Assembly: GCF_000184745.1 (NCBI RefSeq)
Contig: NC_014931.1
Span: 6,486,057 to 6,550,056 of the forward strand
Reading direction: 5' to 3'
DNA length: 64,000 bases
Origin: Variovorax paradoxus EPS
GTDB taxonomy: Bacteria; Pseudomonadota; Gammaproteobacteria; Burkholderiales; Burkholderiaceae_C
In this document: positions 21,601 to 28,838 of the stretch, in pieces
Layout of the letters: every line of letters starts with the position of its first letter
How positions within the stretch are numbered: the stretch's first letter is position 1
Translations under genes and position numbers: made by a program
The notes under the pieces: model-generated
Database searches by the model: none
What the model was told of the DNA's origin: nothing
The model's input: the letters and a program-made list of their open reading frames with translations, nothing else

Positions 21601-21678
21601 AAAACCGAGCGCACGGCTGAGGCCGGTGAAGAGCACGTCGCTCAGCGACGCGAGTTTTCGATTGGCAACTTGAAGCAT
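15661..21678 (-). CDS. bacterial alpha-2-macroglobulin family protein (YfhM-like)
   Basis: A 2005-residue envelope protein thought to trap proteases that attack the periplasm. It has an N-terminal membrane helix (LAWVLVLALLVLAGW, about residues 60-75) instead of the lipobox found in E. coli YfhM. After it come macroglobulin domains, an acidic low-complexity insert of E, Q and S near residue 600, the alpha-2-macroglobulin domain, and the thioester motif CTEQ in PHGCTEQ at about residue 1524, followed by the terpenoid-cyclase-like domain. The ATG at 21678 follows a strong GGGGGAG; an upstream in-frame start at 21738 would add 20 residues. pbpC is next downstream, in the known defence/repair pairing. 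Confidence 0.95.
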   Translation of the reverse strand: MLQVANRKLASLSDVLFTGLSRALGFLRPLARGIVGSWRPPGWLRIVGAFLLLGLQWLQQRLAWVLVLALLVLAGWFASPHVMKWWHGLTPDRVEPVVSTAQIVPPPRTQIENDKGPNPVVINFSASVAPIARIGQEAAGVSIEPAIAGRWTWSSQKKLEFLPTQDWPVGQPYKVQLGKDALAPHIEIEQRKYEFTSPEFNARIAGAEFYQDPVQANVRRALFQVRFSHPVNTAEFEKRLVLTYDQACGTSIFSVGKCASEKFTVSYDKLRLTATLQSEPLPIPEKTRPVVLSLTAGAVAQKGGPAQRNDISRAVDIPGLFSLDISSIDPTIVTGENGEPEHVMHVTASMPVHEREMARVVQAWLLPVTEEAKGDPDEKFDWSADPAKVTDAVLRRAKKITLQPIASEREVTEMVSFRLPQAEGGRYLLVRVAKGLKTPGGYQLGAARQDIRLLKTFAPELTIMSQGSLLALSGERKLPILVRDLPGIRLEIGRLLPQQLQHLVTQTNGDFAHPQFYGGLQSDNLVDRFQKEIPLSIPAGKAHYETVDFAEYLRSDVADRRGVFLLKVQGYDPKAKKKPEAGEGEAAQAQPEEEQQEEQQSEGEGDPESGNPEDQKDQRLVLVTDLGIVAKKSLDGTRDVFVQSIANGQPVAGALVEVWGRNGMIVASQSTDATGAAKLPNLAGYQREKAPVVLVVRKDGDLSFLPFNRTDRTLDISRFDVGGLRAAGVPNQMTAYVFSDRGIYRPGDTMHIAMMVKAGNWATSLRDLPLEAEIIDARGLSVRREKLKLGPGGAAEIAHTTQDTSPTGNYTVNLYLPRESSPGNPEVEGLLIGGTTVKVQEFLPDRTKVVAKLSSEVAEGWVKPKDLKALVDVQNLFGTPAPDRKVEGTLTLSPAFPVFRAFADYAFFDPQRATEKQVDDLGSVQTSAEGKAEFDLRLSRFDAATYQVHVLAKAFEPEGGRSVSAEAQTLVSDMPYLVGVKVDGDTSYVSKGAARNATVIAIDPQAKKTAVDDLKIERVERKVLSVLVKQDNGLYRYESRKKEIVIDEKPLAIVAAGNTIALNTATPGNFAYVVRNAGGLELNRVEYSVAGNANVSRSLDRNAELQLTLDRKDYEPGQEIEVSIRAPYVGAGLITIERDKVYAHAWFKTDKTASVQKITLPKDFEGTGYINVHFVRDPASDEVYMSPLSYGVIPFATSLAKRTANLQLTSSELVKPGQTVKMKLTSDKPTRAVLFAVDEGILQVARYKTPDPLKHFFQKRALEVGTLQTLDLILPEFKKLMQGAAPGGDGEGELGKHLNPFKRKRDKPVAYWSGLVDVNGSREFSYTVPESFNGSLRVMAVAVNDETTAAKSTRTVVRGDMVILPNAPLAMAPGDTVEVGVGLANNIVGSGKDVPIALTLTASGGLEVVGDATQMLKVNERGEASTKFNVRAKPGEQAVLGSSALVFTSTHKTFSARLSTEVSVRPASPFVTMVQAGSFQRAGELSSKADLYPNFRKSDVAVSAAPWAFATGLMQYLEVYPHGCTEQITSQTFPAVLLSGRPELVKEMARGRTPEQGPMPEARKTFERYLVQLRARQTADGGFSLWPGAGTDPFATLYAVHLLIEAKDHKLPVPQDLLQKANTYLQGWLGSGDTSLDGWRQRTQAAYLLTRQGIIAPAALANLREAWRNKQTQGWSDDLGAVYLAASYQLVKQEQVANELLNPVWSDLLARTEKKQRRNVWGAYYDPLVHDSMTLHLVGRHFPSRLKTLKPEVWEGMGAMVRDGWYNSLSSASMLLAVDAYFEAVAQNAEGKLTAQSVNAQGQVAALALGSVNPITRAAVPAGTAKLKLSNDSDFNLYYSWAEQGFERNVPTTPVNQGLEIFHEVLDAKGNPITKAKLGEEVTVRVRVRSLERAQLNDVALVDLLPGGLEPVLQAVGDDEEANADAPIWKKRLGGGGSWKVQYADIREDRVVFYGAVDKNLLEVTYKARATNVGDFVVPAAYGEAMYDRRVYSRSAGARFQVVAN

Positions 21679-21799
21679 GGAAGCTCCCCCGATGTTTTTG
21701 TTGGCGCCTGGCAGTCTCTTGCCGGCGTGTGAAACCACGGCGCTGTGTGTGAAGTCTGCGTGAAAACTGCACAGGGCCCGCGCACCGGCCCGGTTCCGA

Positions 21800-22276
21800 T
21801 CAGAAAGAAAGAGCGGGCTTGTTCACCATCAGCCAGAACACGATGGCCATGGCGACGAAGGCCGGATAGCCGAGCCACTCCCAATAACGTTGATAACGCG
21901 CATACAGCGGCGGCAGCGGCGCGGCATCGCGATGCGCCTGCCCGGCCATCGCCGCCATGCGGATCTGCAGCCACACCACCGGCAACCAGCAGATGCCCGC
22001 GAACACGAAGAGCCCCAGCGACACCGAAAGCCATGGCGTCGAAAGCGGCCAGCCCGCCATGTGCGCCAGCGCGAAGCCGGTGGCCGGCTGCAGGATGACC
22101 GTGGGCGTGGTGAACCACCAGTCCGCGCGCACCACCAGCCGACTCACCACCGCCTGCGCCGGCACGCTGCCGCTGCGGTTGGCGAAGAACATGTAGAACG
22201 CCGACCCCAGCCCCGTGCCGACCATCAGCACGCTGGAGACGATGTGCAGCCACTTGAGGACGAGGTAGGTGTTCAT
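21800..22276 (-). CDS. DUF2269-type integral membrane protein
   Basis: A 158-residue protein with four hydrophobic segments, starting MNTYLVLKWLHIVSSVLMVGTG. The H in LKWLHIVSS and the RADWWFTTPT segment are typical of the DUF2269 family of predicted inner membrane proteins, whose function is unknown. The ATG overlaps the stop of the preceding DoxX-like gene by four bases. It is the last gene of the eight-gene cluster that runs from 29.9 kb, ending 122 bp before the alpha-2-macroglobulin gene. Confidence 0.82.
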   Translation of the reverse strand: MNTYLVLKWLHIVSSVLMVGTGLGSAFYMFFANRSGSVPAQAVVSRLVVRADWWFTTPTVILQPATGFALAHMAGWPLSTPWLSVSLGLFVFAGICWLPVVWLQIRMAAMAGQAHRDAAPLPPLYARYQRYWEWLGYPAFVAMAIVFWLMVNKPALSF

Positions 22277-22650
22277 GGCGTGGTGCGCCGGTGCAGGTAC
22301 CAGAGCAGCGCGGCGATGGGCAGGTTCTTGAGCAATGGGCCGAGCGGGTGCAGCCACAGGCTGGGCTGCAGGAAGGTCGCAACGGCCGTCATGAACAGCA
22401 TCAGGCCGAGGGCCGCGAGATAGCTGGCGCGACCGGGCCGCAGCCAGAGCGCGAGGCCGATGGCGAGGTCCGCAGCCGCGCCGCCAACGATCAGCAACTG
22501 CACCAGCCACGGCGGCGATGCGATGCCGGCCTCGGCCAGCACCTCGCGGCTCTGGCCGTTCAGCTCGACGATGCTGGCGAAGGCGGTGAACAGCCAGACC
22601 GTGACGAGGCTCAGGCGCAGCAGGCAGTCGTCGTCGGCCGGGCGGGTCAT
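22273..22650 (-). CDS. DoxX-like integral membrane protein
   Basis: A 125-residue protein with four predicted membrane helices (SLVTVWLFTAFASIVEL, VQLLIVGGAAADLAIGLALWL, SYLAALGLMLFMTAVATFL, LKNLPIAALLWYL). The arrangement matches the DoxX-like family often linked to NAD(P)-dependent epimerases and dehydrogenases. The ATG at 22650 overlaps the stop of the saccharopine-dehydrogenase-like gene by four bases, and the stop overlaps the next start the same way. Such tight coupling suggests the membrane proteins work with the upstream oxidoreductases. Confidence 0.78.
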   Translation of the reverse strand: MTRPADDDCLLRLSLVTVWLFTAFASIVELNGQSREVLAEAGIASPPWLVQLLIVGGAAADLAIGLALWLRPGRASYLAALGLMLFMTAVATFLQPSLWLHPLGPLLKNLPIAALLWYLHRRTTP

Positions 22651-23765
22651 AGGGCGGGTGACGTCTCGTCGATCACATCGGTCACCATGCCCCAACGTGC
22701 AAATTCGGGCTCGAATTCCGGCAGCGTGAGCAGACCGGCGCAGGCGTGTGCGCCGACAGGAAGTGCGTCGCCGCGTGCGAGCCGGCGGGCCAACAGGATC
22801 GCTGCCATGCACGGAATCTCGGGGCCATGGTTATCGTCGGCTGCGATATGCCAGGCGCGGCGCGCTGCGACACCTTGCGCATCGATGCCCTCGACCCGCA
22901 CCACCATGCCGCCCAGCGCGGTGCCGAGCGCATCGAACACGCCTCCCGTCGAATGCAACAACGGCGCAAGCTTCTGCGGCGCACGCAGCAGGCCCACGCG
23001 GTGCATGAACGCCATGAAGGCGAAGGCCTGCTGCGCGATGCCCACTTCGAGCGCCGCGCGGAACATGACCGACTGCACGCCGGCATAGCGCGCCGGAAAG
23101 AGTTCGAGATCGGGGATGTCGCACAGCGCGCCCCGGCGCGGCCGCATGCGCGCGAACTGCACCTTCACCGGGTTCGCCCAGCCGGGCTGCTCGGTCCATC
23201 GGCCGTGCTGCCAGACACGGATCGGCTCGCCGCAGTAGGCGAGCACGCCCGCGAGCGTGGCCTCGCCGCGCGGTGCGCCTTGCGCGGGCGCGATGCAGAT
23301 GTCGATGCTGCGGATGCCTTGCCAGCCCGCCGCGAGATGGTCGACCACCGCCGACGAGAGCGCCGGCACGGTGCTGGCGCCTGCAACGGCAGTTCGGCCC
23401 GCACCGCGGAAGACAGCATCCATCGCGGCGGGAAAGTCGCAGACGAAACGGCGGCCATCGGCCAGGTCGATGTAGTGCGCGCCAGCCGCCGCCACGGCCT
23501 GCGGCACGCGATAGTCCTGGTTCTGGAACGGGCCTGCGGTGTGGATGACGAGATCGACACCCAGGTACCCCAAACCTTGCGCGAGATCTGGCGACTGTGC
23601 ATCGACACGAACGCCGCGCCCCCCGCCGCCCAGCAATTGCGCAAACGTCGTCGCCCGCTCCAGGTCGCGTCCGCCGACCAGCAGCTCGATGCCCGCATCC
23701 GCAGCCAGCGCGCGGCAGATGCGCGCGCCGAAATTGCCGTAGCCACCGAGCACCAGCGTCTTCAT
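22647..23765 (-). CDS. saccharopine-dehydrogenase-like NAD(P)-binding oxidoreductase
   Basis: A 372-residue cytoplasmic protein with an N-terminal Rossmann motif LGGYGNFGARICRAL (residues 7-21), then DLVIHTAGPFQNQDY and AAGAHYIDLADG, blocks typical of the saccharopine dehydrogenase NADP-binding family. The substrate is not recognisable; family members act on saccharopine, homospermidine and carboxyspermidine precursors as well as unknown amino compounds. In this cluster with an aminopropyltransferase and an amine-oxidase-like flavoprotein, an amino or polyamine substrate is plausible but inferred. Both ends overlap neighbouring genes by four bases. Confidence 0.82.
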   Translation of the reverse strand: MKTLVLGGYGNFGARICRALAADAGIELLVGGRDLERATTFAQLLGGGGRGVRVDAQSPDLAQGLGYLGVDLVIHTAGPFQNQDYRVPQAVAAAGAHYIDLADGRRFVCDFPAAMDAVFRGAGRTAVAGASTVPALSSAVVDHLAAGWQGIRSIDICIAPAQGAPRGEATLAGVLAYCGEPIRVWQHGRWTEQPGWANPVKVQFARMRPRRGALCDIPDLELFPARYAGVQSVMFRAALEVGIAQQAFAFMAFMHRVGLLRAPQKLAPLLHSTGGVFDALGTALGGMVVRVEGIDAQGVAARRAWHIAADDNHGPEIPCMAAILLARRLARGDALPVGAHACAGLLTLPEFEPEFARWGMVTDVIDETSPAL

Positions 23766-25393
23766 GCGAGGCTCGCCCCCGCGACGTGCCCGCGCGTGAA
23801 TGCTTCTTCAAAGATCGAGTAGCCCGACCAGTCCGCATGCGCGAACGACAGGCGCCCCGCAATGACGCTGCCGCGGTGCGCATCGTCCGGCGCCGTGCGC
23901 TGCGAGCCGATCTGCGCCATCAACCCGGGCCGCGGGATCGACATGGCGTGGCCGTAGCGCGTGATCTCGATGCGCGTGGCGAGCGCGGGCAAGTCTGGGT
24001 GCGGCACCGACAGCTCGGCGAGCAGGTCGTCGCGCCAGCCGGTCCAGGGGCGTTCCAGCAGCAGCTTGCGGCCGTCGGCGGTGTCGTAGCTGCTCGGACC
24101 CAGCGGGCGGTACCAGCTCAACACGGTGCCGCGCGGCGTGGGGTCGAGCGTCTGGTGACGCGCATCGACATAGCCGAGTCCGCGCGTGCCGTAGATCACG
24201 TTGTCCCAGCTCGGCGCGGCGCCCATGCGGTCGGCCAACGGGCCGCGCAGGTGCACGTTCGCCACCAGCCACGGTGCGTAGCGCACATGCGCGGCGGCGT
24301 GCTTCAGCACATCGGGCGCGTTCTCGACCACACGCGCGGCGATGAACACCGGCAGCGCGACGATGCAGCGCTCGGCTTGCCAGCGCACCAGCGATTTGGA
24401 TGCGGCATCCCACGCATCGACCTCGACGCCGCCGCGCAACTCGGCGATGCGCGTGACGACCTGCCCGGTGCGCAGGCGCTCGCCGAGCGGTGCAGCCAGT
24501 TGCTTGGTAAGCCAGCCGTTGCCTTCGGGCCAGGTGAGCACGCCGTCGCGCTCGGGGTTCGCATCGTTGGCGCTGCCACTCGGATCGCCGGGCGCATGGA
24601 AGCCGTGCCGGCTCGCGAAGTAATGGATGCCGGCCCAGGCCGACACCTGTTCGATGCCCGCGCCGTAGTCGTCGCGGCAGCAGTAGTCGAGGTACCAGCG
24701 CAACTGCACGTCGCTGAAACCTTCGCTGTCGAGCCAGCGCGAAAAGGCGATGGCGTCGAGCGCCAGCAGTTCAGGCGTGACCGCCACCTTGAGCGTCGGA
24801 ATGGCGAAGTGCGCCGCGTGCTGCAGCGCGTCGATGCGCTGCGCGAACTTGCGGTACTGCGCCAGGGTGTCGACGCTCGCGCCGTGCACGGGCAGCAGGC
24901 CGTCCTGCCATTCGCCGTGGAAGAACAGGCGCTCCTGCGGGCTGTGGCAAAGGGTGCGCTCGTCGTATTCCCAGCGGCCCGCCACGCGGCGGCGAAGGCC
25001 CAGTTCCTCCAGCAGGTCCTGCACCTCGCGCGCGTCGTCGCCGGGCACCGGCAGGTAGTGCGCGCCCAGCGGACAGGCGATGCCGTTGACCATGCCGCCG
25101 CGCGCGTTGCCGCCGGCACTGTCTTCGAGTTCGAGCACAGTGAAGTCTTCGATGCCCGCGAGCCGCAAGGCACGCGCGGCGGCAAGACCCGCGACACCGC
25201 CACCGGCGATCACCACCTGCGTCCGCTTCACGGTCGCGGGCGCCTGGCTCTTGAGTACGCCATCGCGCATGGCATGGCCGCGTGTGACGTCGATGCCGGT
25301 GAAGCCGCCTTCGATGGGCGGCGGCACCTCGCATCCGGCCAGCGCCAGGGCGCCCGCCGCACCTGCCACGCCGAGAAAGTCGCGCCGTTGCAT
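23762..25393 (-). CDS. Tat-exported FAD-dependent amine-oxidase-like protein
   Basis: A 543-residue flavoprotein. The N-terminus MQRRDFLGVAGAAGALALAGC carries a twin-arginine signal (RRDFLG) and a lipobox-like LAGC, so it is probably exported folded and perhaps lipid-anchored in the periplasm. The FAD-binding motif VVIAGGGVAGLAAARAL begins near residue 60, followed by ELEDSAGGNARGG as in the amine oxidase superfamily. Family members oxidise polyamines, aromatic amines or protoporphyrin; the substrate here is open. It starts seven bases after the stop of the membrane aminopropyltransferase gene, and its own stop overlaps the next start. Confidence 0.87.
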   Translation of the reverse strand: MQRRDFLGVAGAAGALALAGCEVPPPIEGGFTGIDVTRGHAMRDGVLKSQAPATVKRTQVVIAGGGVAGLAAARALRLAGIEDFTVLELEDSAGGNARGGMVNGIACPLGAHYLPVPGDDAREVQDLLEELGLRRRVAGRWEYDERTLCHSPQERLFFHGEWQDGLLPVHGASVDTLAQYRKFAQRIDALQHAAHFAIPTLKVAVTPELLALDAIAFSRWLDSEGFSDVQLRWYLDYCCRDDYGAGIEQVSAWAGIHYFASRHGFHAPGDPSGSANDANPERDGVLTWPEGNGWLTKQLAAPLGERLRTGQVVTRIAELRGGVEVDAWDAASKSLVRWQAERCIVALPVFIAARVVENAPDVLKHAAAHVRYAPWLVANVHLRGPLADRMGAAPSWDNVIYGTRGLGYVDARHQTLDPTPRGTVLSWYRPLGPSSYDTADGRKLLLERPWTGWRDDLLAELSVPHPDLPALATRIEITRYGHAMSIPRPGLMAQIGSQRTAPDDAHRGSVIAGRLSFAHADWSGYSIFEEAFTRGHVAGASLA

Positions 25394-25400
25394 GACAGGG

Positions 25401-26960
25401 CTAGTGCGCCATGACCTTGCCCCACTCTTGCTCATAGGTGGTGACCAAGGTTTGGTTCGACAGGCGATTCACCTCGGCCGGCACGCGCGCCATGTCGAGC
25501 GGAAAGTCGAACATCAGCGGCAGCGTCGAAGGCGAGAGGAAGCGCAGCCCCGCAGGCAGTGCATCGGGCATCCGATACGGCCGGCGGCTCGCGATGATGT
25601 AGCCCCATTCGCCGAAGCTGGGCACATGCGCGTGATAGGGCGTCGCGCGCAGGCCGACCGATTCGATGGTGGTCGCCACGGTCCAGTAGCTCTTGCGCGC
25701 CACCAGCGGCGAAGTGGTCTGGACCACCGCGTAGCCGCTGGCCGACAGTCGCTTTTCGAGCAGCGAATAAAAACTGTTGGTGTAGAGCTTGCCGATCGCG
25801 AAGTTGGTCGGATCGGGAAAGTCGACCACGATCACGTCGAACATGTCGCCGGGTTGCTGCAGCCACTGGAAGGCATCGGTATTGACGATCTTCACCTTGG
25901 GCGACGACAGCGAATGACCGTTGAGCGCGGCCAGCGTTTCGTGCTCGGTGAAGAGCTTCGTCATGTTCGGATCGAGCTCCACGAGAGTGACCGATTCGAC
26001 CGAGGGGTACTTGAGTATTTCGCGCACCGCCATGCCGTCGCCGCCGCCGAGCACAGCGACTTTCTTGGGCGCGCCCTGCGCAGCCATCACCGGATGCACG
26101 AGCGCCTCGTGATAGCGGTACTCGTCGCGCTCGGCGAACTGCAGGTTGCCGTTCAGGAACAGGCGATGCCCGAGCTGCCCGCGCGTGACCACGATGCGCT
26201 GGTAGGGCGAGGTGGCGCTGAAGACGATGCGGTCCTGATAGAACTTGTCCTCGGCCAGCGTGGTGATGTGGTCGGCCCAGACGAAAGCTGCCAGCAGCGC
26301 AGCCAGCGAGAGAAAGCAGGCCATCGCGTGCGCGCCGAGGCGCCGCAGCTCATGGCGAAAGAGCCAGAGCGCCCACACCGCCACCGCGGCGTTCATGAAG
26401 CCGAACAGCAATCCGGTGCGGATCATGCCGAGCTGCGGCACGAGGATCAGCGGAAACGCCACCGACACCGCGAGTGCGCCGAGGTAGTCGAAGGTCAGCA
26501 CCTGCGACACCAGGTCCTTGAGCACGATGTTGCGCTTCAAAATGCGCATGACCAACGGGATCTCGAGCCCGACCAGCGTGCCGACGACCATCACGAGGCC
26601 ATAGAGCAGCAGGCGGAATGCGCCCGGCACGTAGGCGTTGGCCAGGAACAGGATCGCCGGCAGCGCGCCGCCGATCAGCGCCACCAGCAGTTCGATGCGA
26701 AGGAAGTGCGCCGGCAGCTGGCGGTCGAAATAGCGCGAGAGCCACGAGCCCACGCCCATCGCGAACAGGTAGGTGCCGATGATGGTGCTGAACTGCAGCA
26801 CCGAGTCGCCGAGCAGGTAGGAGCTCAGCGCCGCCGCGCTCAGTTCGTAGACCAGCCCGCAGGCCGCGACCACGAACACACTGGCGAGCAGGGCGATCTC
26901 GACGGGCTGCGGCCCGCGCGCATCGGCTGGGCGCGCGGACAGTGCCGCCTCTTCGTTCAA
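25401..26960 (-). CDS. membrane-bound polyamine aminopropyltransferase (spermidine-synthase-like)
   Basis: A 519-residue protein with seven or so N-terminal membrane helices (to about residue 215) and a C-terminal spermidine-synthase domain. The latter shows the SAM-site GGGDGMAVREI, VELDP, and VVDFPDP in place of the usual D-S/T-DP loop; the first Asp, the catalytic base in this family, is kept. It would move an aminopropyl group from decarboxylated SAM to an amine at the inner face of the membrane. I chose the TTG at 26960 because TTGA overlaps the DUF350 stop; no ATG occurs near the N-terminus. speD at 7.9 kb could provide the donor. Confidence 0.88.
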   Translation of the reverse strand: MNEEAALSARPADARGPQPVEIALLASVFVVAACGLVYELSAAALSSYLLGDSVLQFSTIIGTYLFAMGVGSWLSRYFDRQLPAHFLRIELLVALIGGALPAILFLANAYVPGAFRLLLYGLVMVVGTLVGLEIPLVMRILKRNIVLKDLVSQVLTFDYLGALAVSVAFPLILVPQLGMIRTGLLFGFMNAAVAVWALWLFRHELRRLGAHAMACFLSLAALLAAFVWADHITTLAEDKFYQDRIVFSATSPYQRIVVTRGQLGHRLFLNGNLQFAERDEYRYHEALVHPVMAAQGAPKKVAVLGGGDGMAVREILKYPSVESVTLVELDPNMTKLFTEHETLAALNGHSLSSPKVKIVNTDAFQWLQQPGDMFDVIVVDFPDPTNFAIGKLYTNSFYSLLEKRLSASGYAVVQTTSPLVARKSYWTVATTIESVGLRATPYHAHVPSFGEWGYIIASRRPYRMPDALPAGLRFLSPSTLPLMFDFPLDMARVPAEVNRLSNQTLVTTYEQEWGKVMAH

Positions 26961-27175
26961 TGGATTGCTGCGGCGACGATGATGCAGATGCCGAGGCTCA
27001 TCGCTGCGACCACGAGGCCCAGCGCCACGTTCTGCTTCTCGACGATCTCGCCCCACAGGTCATAGGGCGTGATCTTGTCGATGATGAGAAAGCACAGCCA
27101 GAAGATGATCACGCCGATGAGCGCGTACACGAGCGATCCGAGGACCACGCCCGGTTTCAGCCATTCAAATCCCAT
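26957..27175 (-). CDS. DUF350 (YjfL-like) small membrane protein
   Basis: A 72-residue protein with two hydrophobic helices (VLGSLVYALIGVIIFWLCFLI and VALGLVVAAMSLGICIIVAA) around a charged loop with DKITPYDLW. This is the pattern of DUF350/YjfL-type proteins, often found beside stress and polyamine genes. The SD-like GGAGGT lies before the ATG. The stop overlaps the TTG start of the aminopropyltransferase gene, so the two are translationally coupled. Confidence 0.87.
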   Translation of the reverse strand: MGFEWLKPGVVLGSLVYALIGVIIFWLCFLIIDKITPYDLWGEIVEKQNVALGLVVAAMSLGICIIVAAAIH

Positions 27176-27220
27176 GGGGACCTCCAGTCGTAGTAATAAG
27201 AGACATCACGCGAAACTTCG

Positions 27221-28708
27221 TCATTTGTGGCCGCCGCCGCTCGAGGAGCCGCCATACGAGCCGCCCGAGCTGCGGTAACCGCTCGAGGAGCCACCGCGGC
27301 CGCTGCAGGTGCTCAGGATGATCAAGAGGATGATGATCACCACGATGATCAGGATGATCGTGCCGCAGCCCATGCCCGAGGCGGCGCTCACCGGCAGCGC
27401 GTCGCCGCGCTTGAACATGTCCTTCTTCGCGTCGAGCTTGAACGCGGTCGCGACCACGCCGCTGTCCAGCTTGATGCCCGACGACCAGGTGAGCTCGTTG
27501 GCCGAGCGCTCCATCGACAGCAGCGCGGGGCCGCTGGCGAAGTCGCGGTTGAAGGTTTTTTGCCCGCGCTCGACCTGCCAGTAGAACTCGCCCGCCACGT
27601 AGGTGGTCTCGGCGTTGTAGGCGTACTGCTGCTGGTAGCTCTTGCTGAGGTAGGTGGCGGTGCTGCCGTTCTCGGCCATCACCGGCGCGCCGGTGGTCGG
27701 CTTGACCATGCTCCAGCCGTCTTCGGCATCCACCAGGAAACTGAAGCCGCGCTTCTTGTTGTAGAGCAGGTACTCATCCCAACCGAAGTACTCGTCGTCG
27801 CCGGGCTCCACGCCCATGCGGTGCTGGAAGCCCACCACCTGCCACTGCGCACCCTGCAGCTGGCCCATGGTGCCGAGCGCGATGAGCGGACGCACCGGCT
27901 CGTCCTGAGCCGCATGCTTGAGCTCGCCGCCGATGCCCTGCGACAGATCGATGATGCTGTTGCACGAGCGGCAGGTGATGCTCTTGCTGCCCTCCAGGCT
28001 GACGGTGACCGGCGAGCCGCAGTTGGGGCAGTTGAAGCTGCGGCCCTTTTCGTCCTTGGCCGATTCCTCGCGCAGGCCGGAGAGCTGCAGGTCTTCGAGC
28101 TGCACCGAGCGGCCGAGGTACGCGCTGGGCCTGGCGGTGCCGTAGTCGATGCTGAGCACCAGCCCCTTGTCGTTGCGCAGCTCGACCATCGCGAACGGCC
28201 GGCCGAGATCGGGCAGGTGCGGCAGCTCGCCTTGTGCGGAAGTCAGCGCGACCTGCTCGTTCGAGGTGACGGTGTAGCTCTGGCCCGCGAACGCGCTGGT
28301 GGCGCCCACGCGCAGGTCGACCGGTGGCGGCGCGGTGCGCTGCAGGTCGAAGGGCAGCGCGAAGACGTAGGCGCCGTTGTCCTCGCTGAGGATCGCGGTG
28401 CGTTCGTCGTCGAGCGCGGCGATCCATTCGGTCCAGCGGCCGCCGGGGTAGGTGTATTGCAGCCGGCCGATCAGCGTGAAGGGCTTGTCCTGGATGCGGC
28501 CGGTGGCAAAGAGCTGCAGCGGGCTGAAGTCGTCGAAGAGCTCGGCCATCTTGCCGGTGCGCGCGAGCGTCTCGCCCTGGCGCACGACGGTGCTCTGGCA
28601 GTAGGGGCAGACCGCGTGCGTCGATTGCGCCGAGCGGAATTCGACCGGTGCGCCGCAGCCGGGGCAGGGCGCGCGGTAGTAGCGTTGGTTGCCGGTTTCC
28701 TCAGCCAT
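27221..28708 (-). CDS. DUF4178 protein with zinc ribbons and a C-terminal membrane anchor
   Basis: A 495-residue protein. An N-terminal zinc ribbon (CPGCG...CPYC) is followed by a first DUF4178 copy (FTLIGRLQYTYPGGRWTEW). A second zinc ribbon CPNCG...CRSC lies near residue 220 and a second DUF4178 copy (YFGWDEYLLYNKKRGFSFL) follows. The C-terminus has a membrane helix (GTIILIIVVIIILLIIL) and a Ser/Gly-rich tail. I chose the ATG at 28708; the in-frame ATG at 28723 adds five residues. The family function is unknown; it is regularly seen with SPFH and DUF350 genes. Confidence 0.85.
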   Translation of the reverse strand: MAEETGNQRYYRAPCPGCGAPVEFRSAQSTHAVCPYCQSTVVRQGETLARTGKMAELFDDFSPLQLFATGRIQDKPFTLIGRLQYTYPGGRWTEWIAALDDERTAILSEDNGAYVFALPFDLQRTAPPPVDLRVGATSAFAGQSYTVTSNEQVALTSAQGELPHLPDLGRPFAMVELRNDKGLVLSIDYGTARPSAYLGRSVQLEDLQLSGLREESAKDEKGRSFNCPNCGSPVTVSLEGSKSITCRSCNSIIDLSQGIGGELKHAAQDEPVRPLIALGTMGQLQGAQWQVVGFQHRMGVEPGDDEYFGWDEYLLYNKKRGFSFLVDAEDGWSMVKPTTGAPVMAENGSTATYLSKSYQQQYAYNAETTYVAGEFYWQVERGQKTFNRDFASGPALLSMERSANELTWSSGIKLDSGVVATAFKLDAKKDMFKRGDALPVSAASGMGCGTIILIIVVIIILLIILSTCSGRGGSSSGYRSSGGSYGGSSSGGGHK

Positions 28709-28784
28709 GGCAAACCACGGCAACAGCGGCAGATGCAGCTATGGGACATGCCGTGGAACCGGCTTTGCCGGACCACAGGCATTG

Positions 28785-28838
28785 CCCCCTGCAAGGGGGG
28801 AGGAGAAACGACACGGAGTGCGCGAAGCCTGGGGGTTA
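28785..28838 (-). repeat. intergenic hairpin element between SPFH and DUF4178 genes
   Basis: Directly after the SPFH stop codon lies a C-rich stretch containing a CCCCAGGCTTCGCGCA-type segment and a hairpin with arms CCCCCT and AGGGGG around GCA(A). I recognise this as an intergenic element common in Comamonadaceae. A degenerate relative may lie at 58040-58080. The hairpin could lower or end transcription into the DUF4178 gene. Confidence 0.45.
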
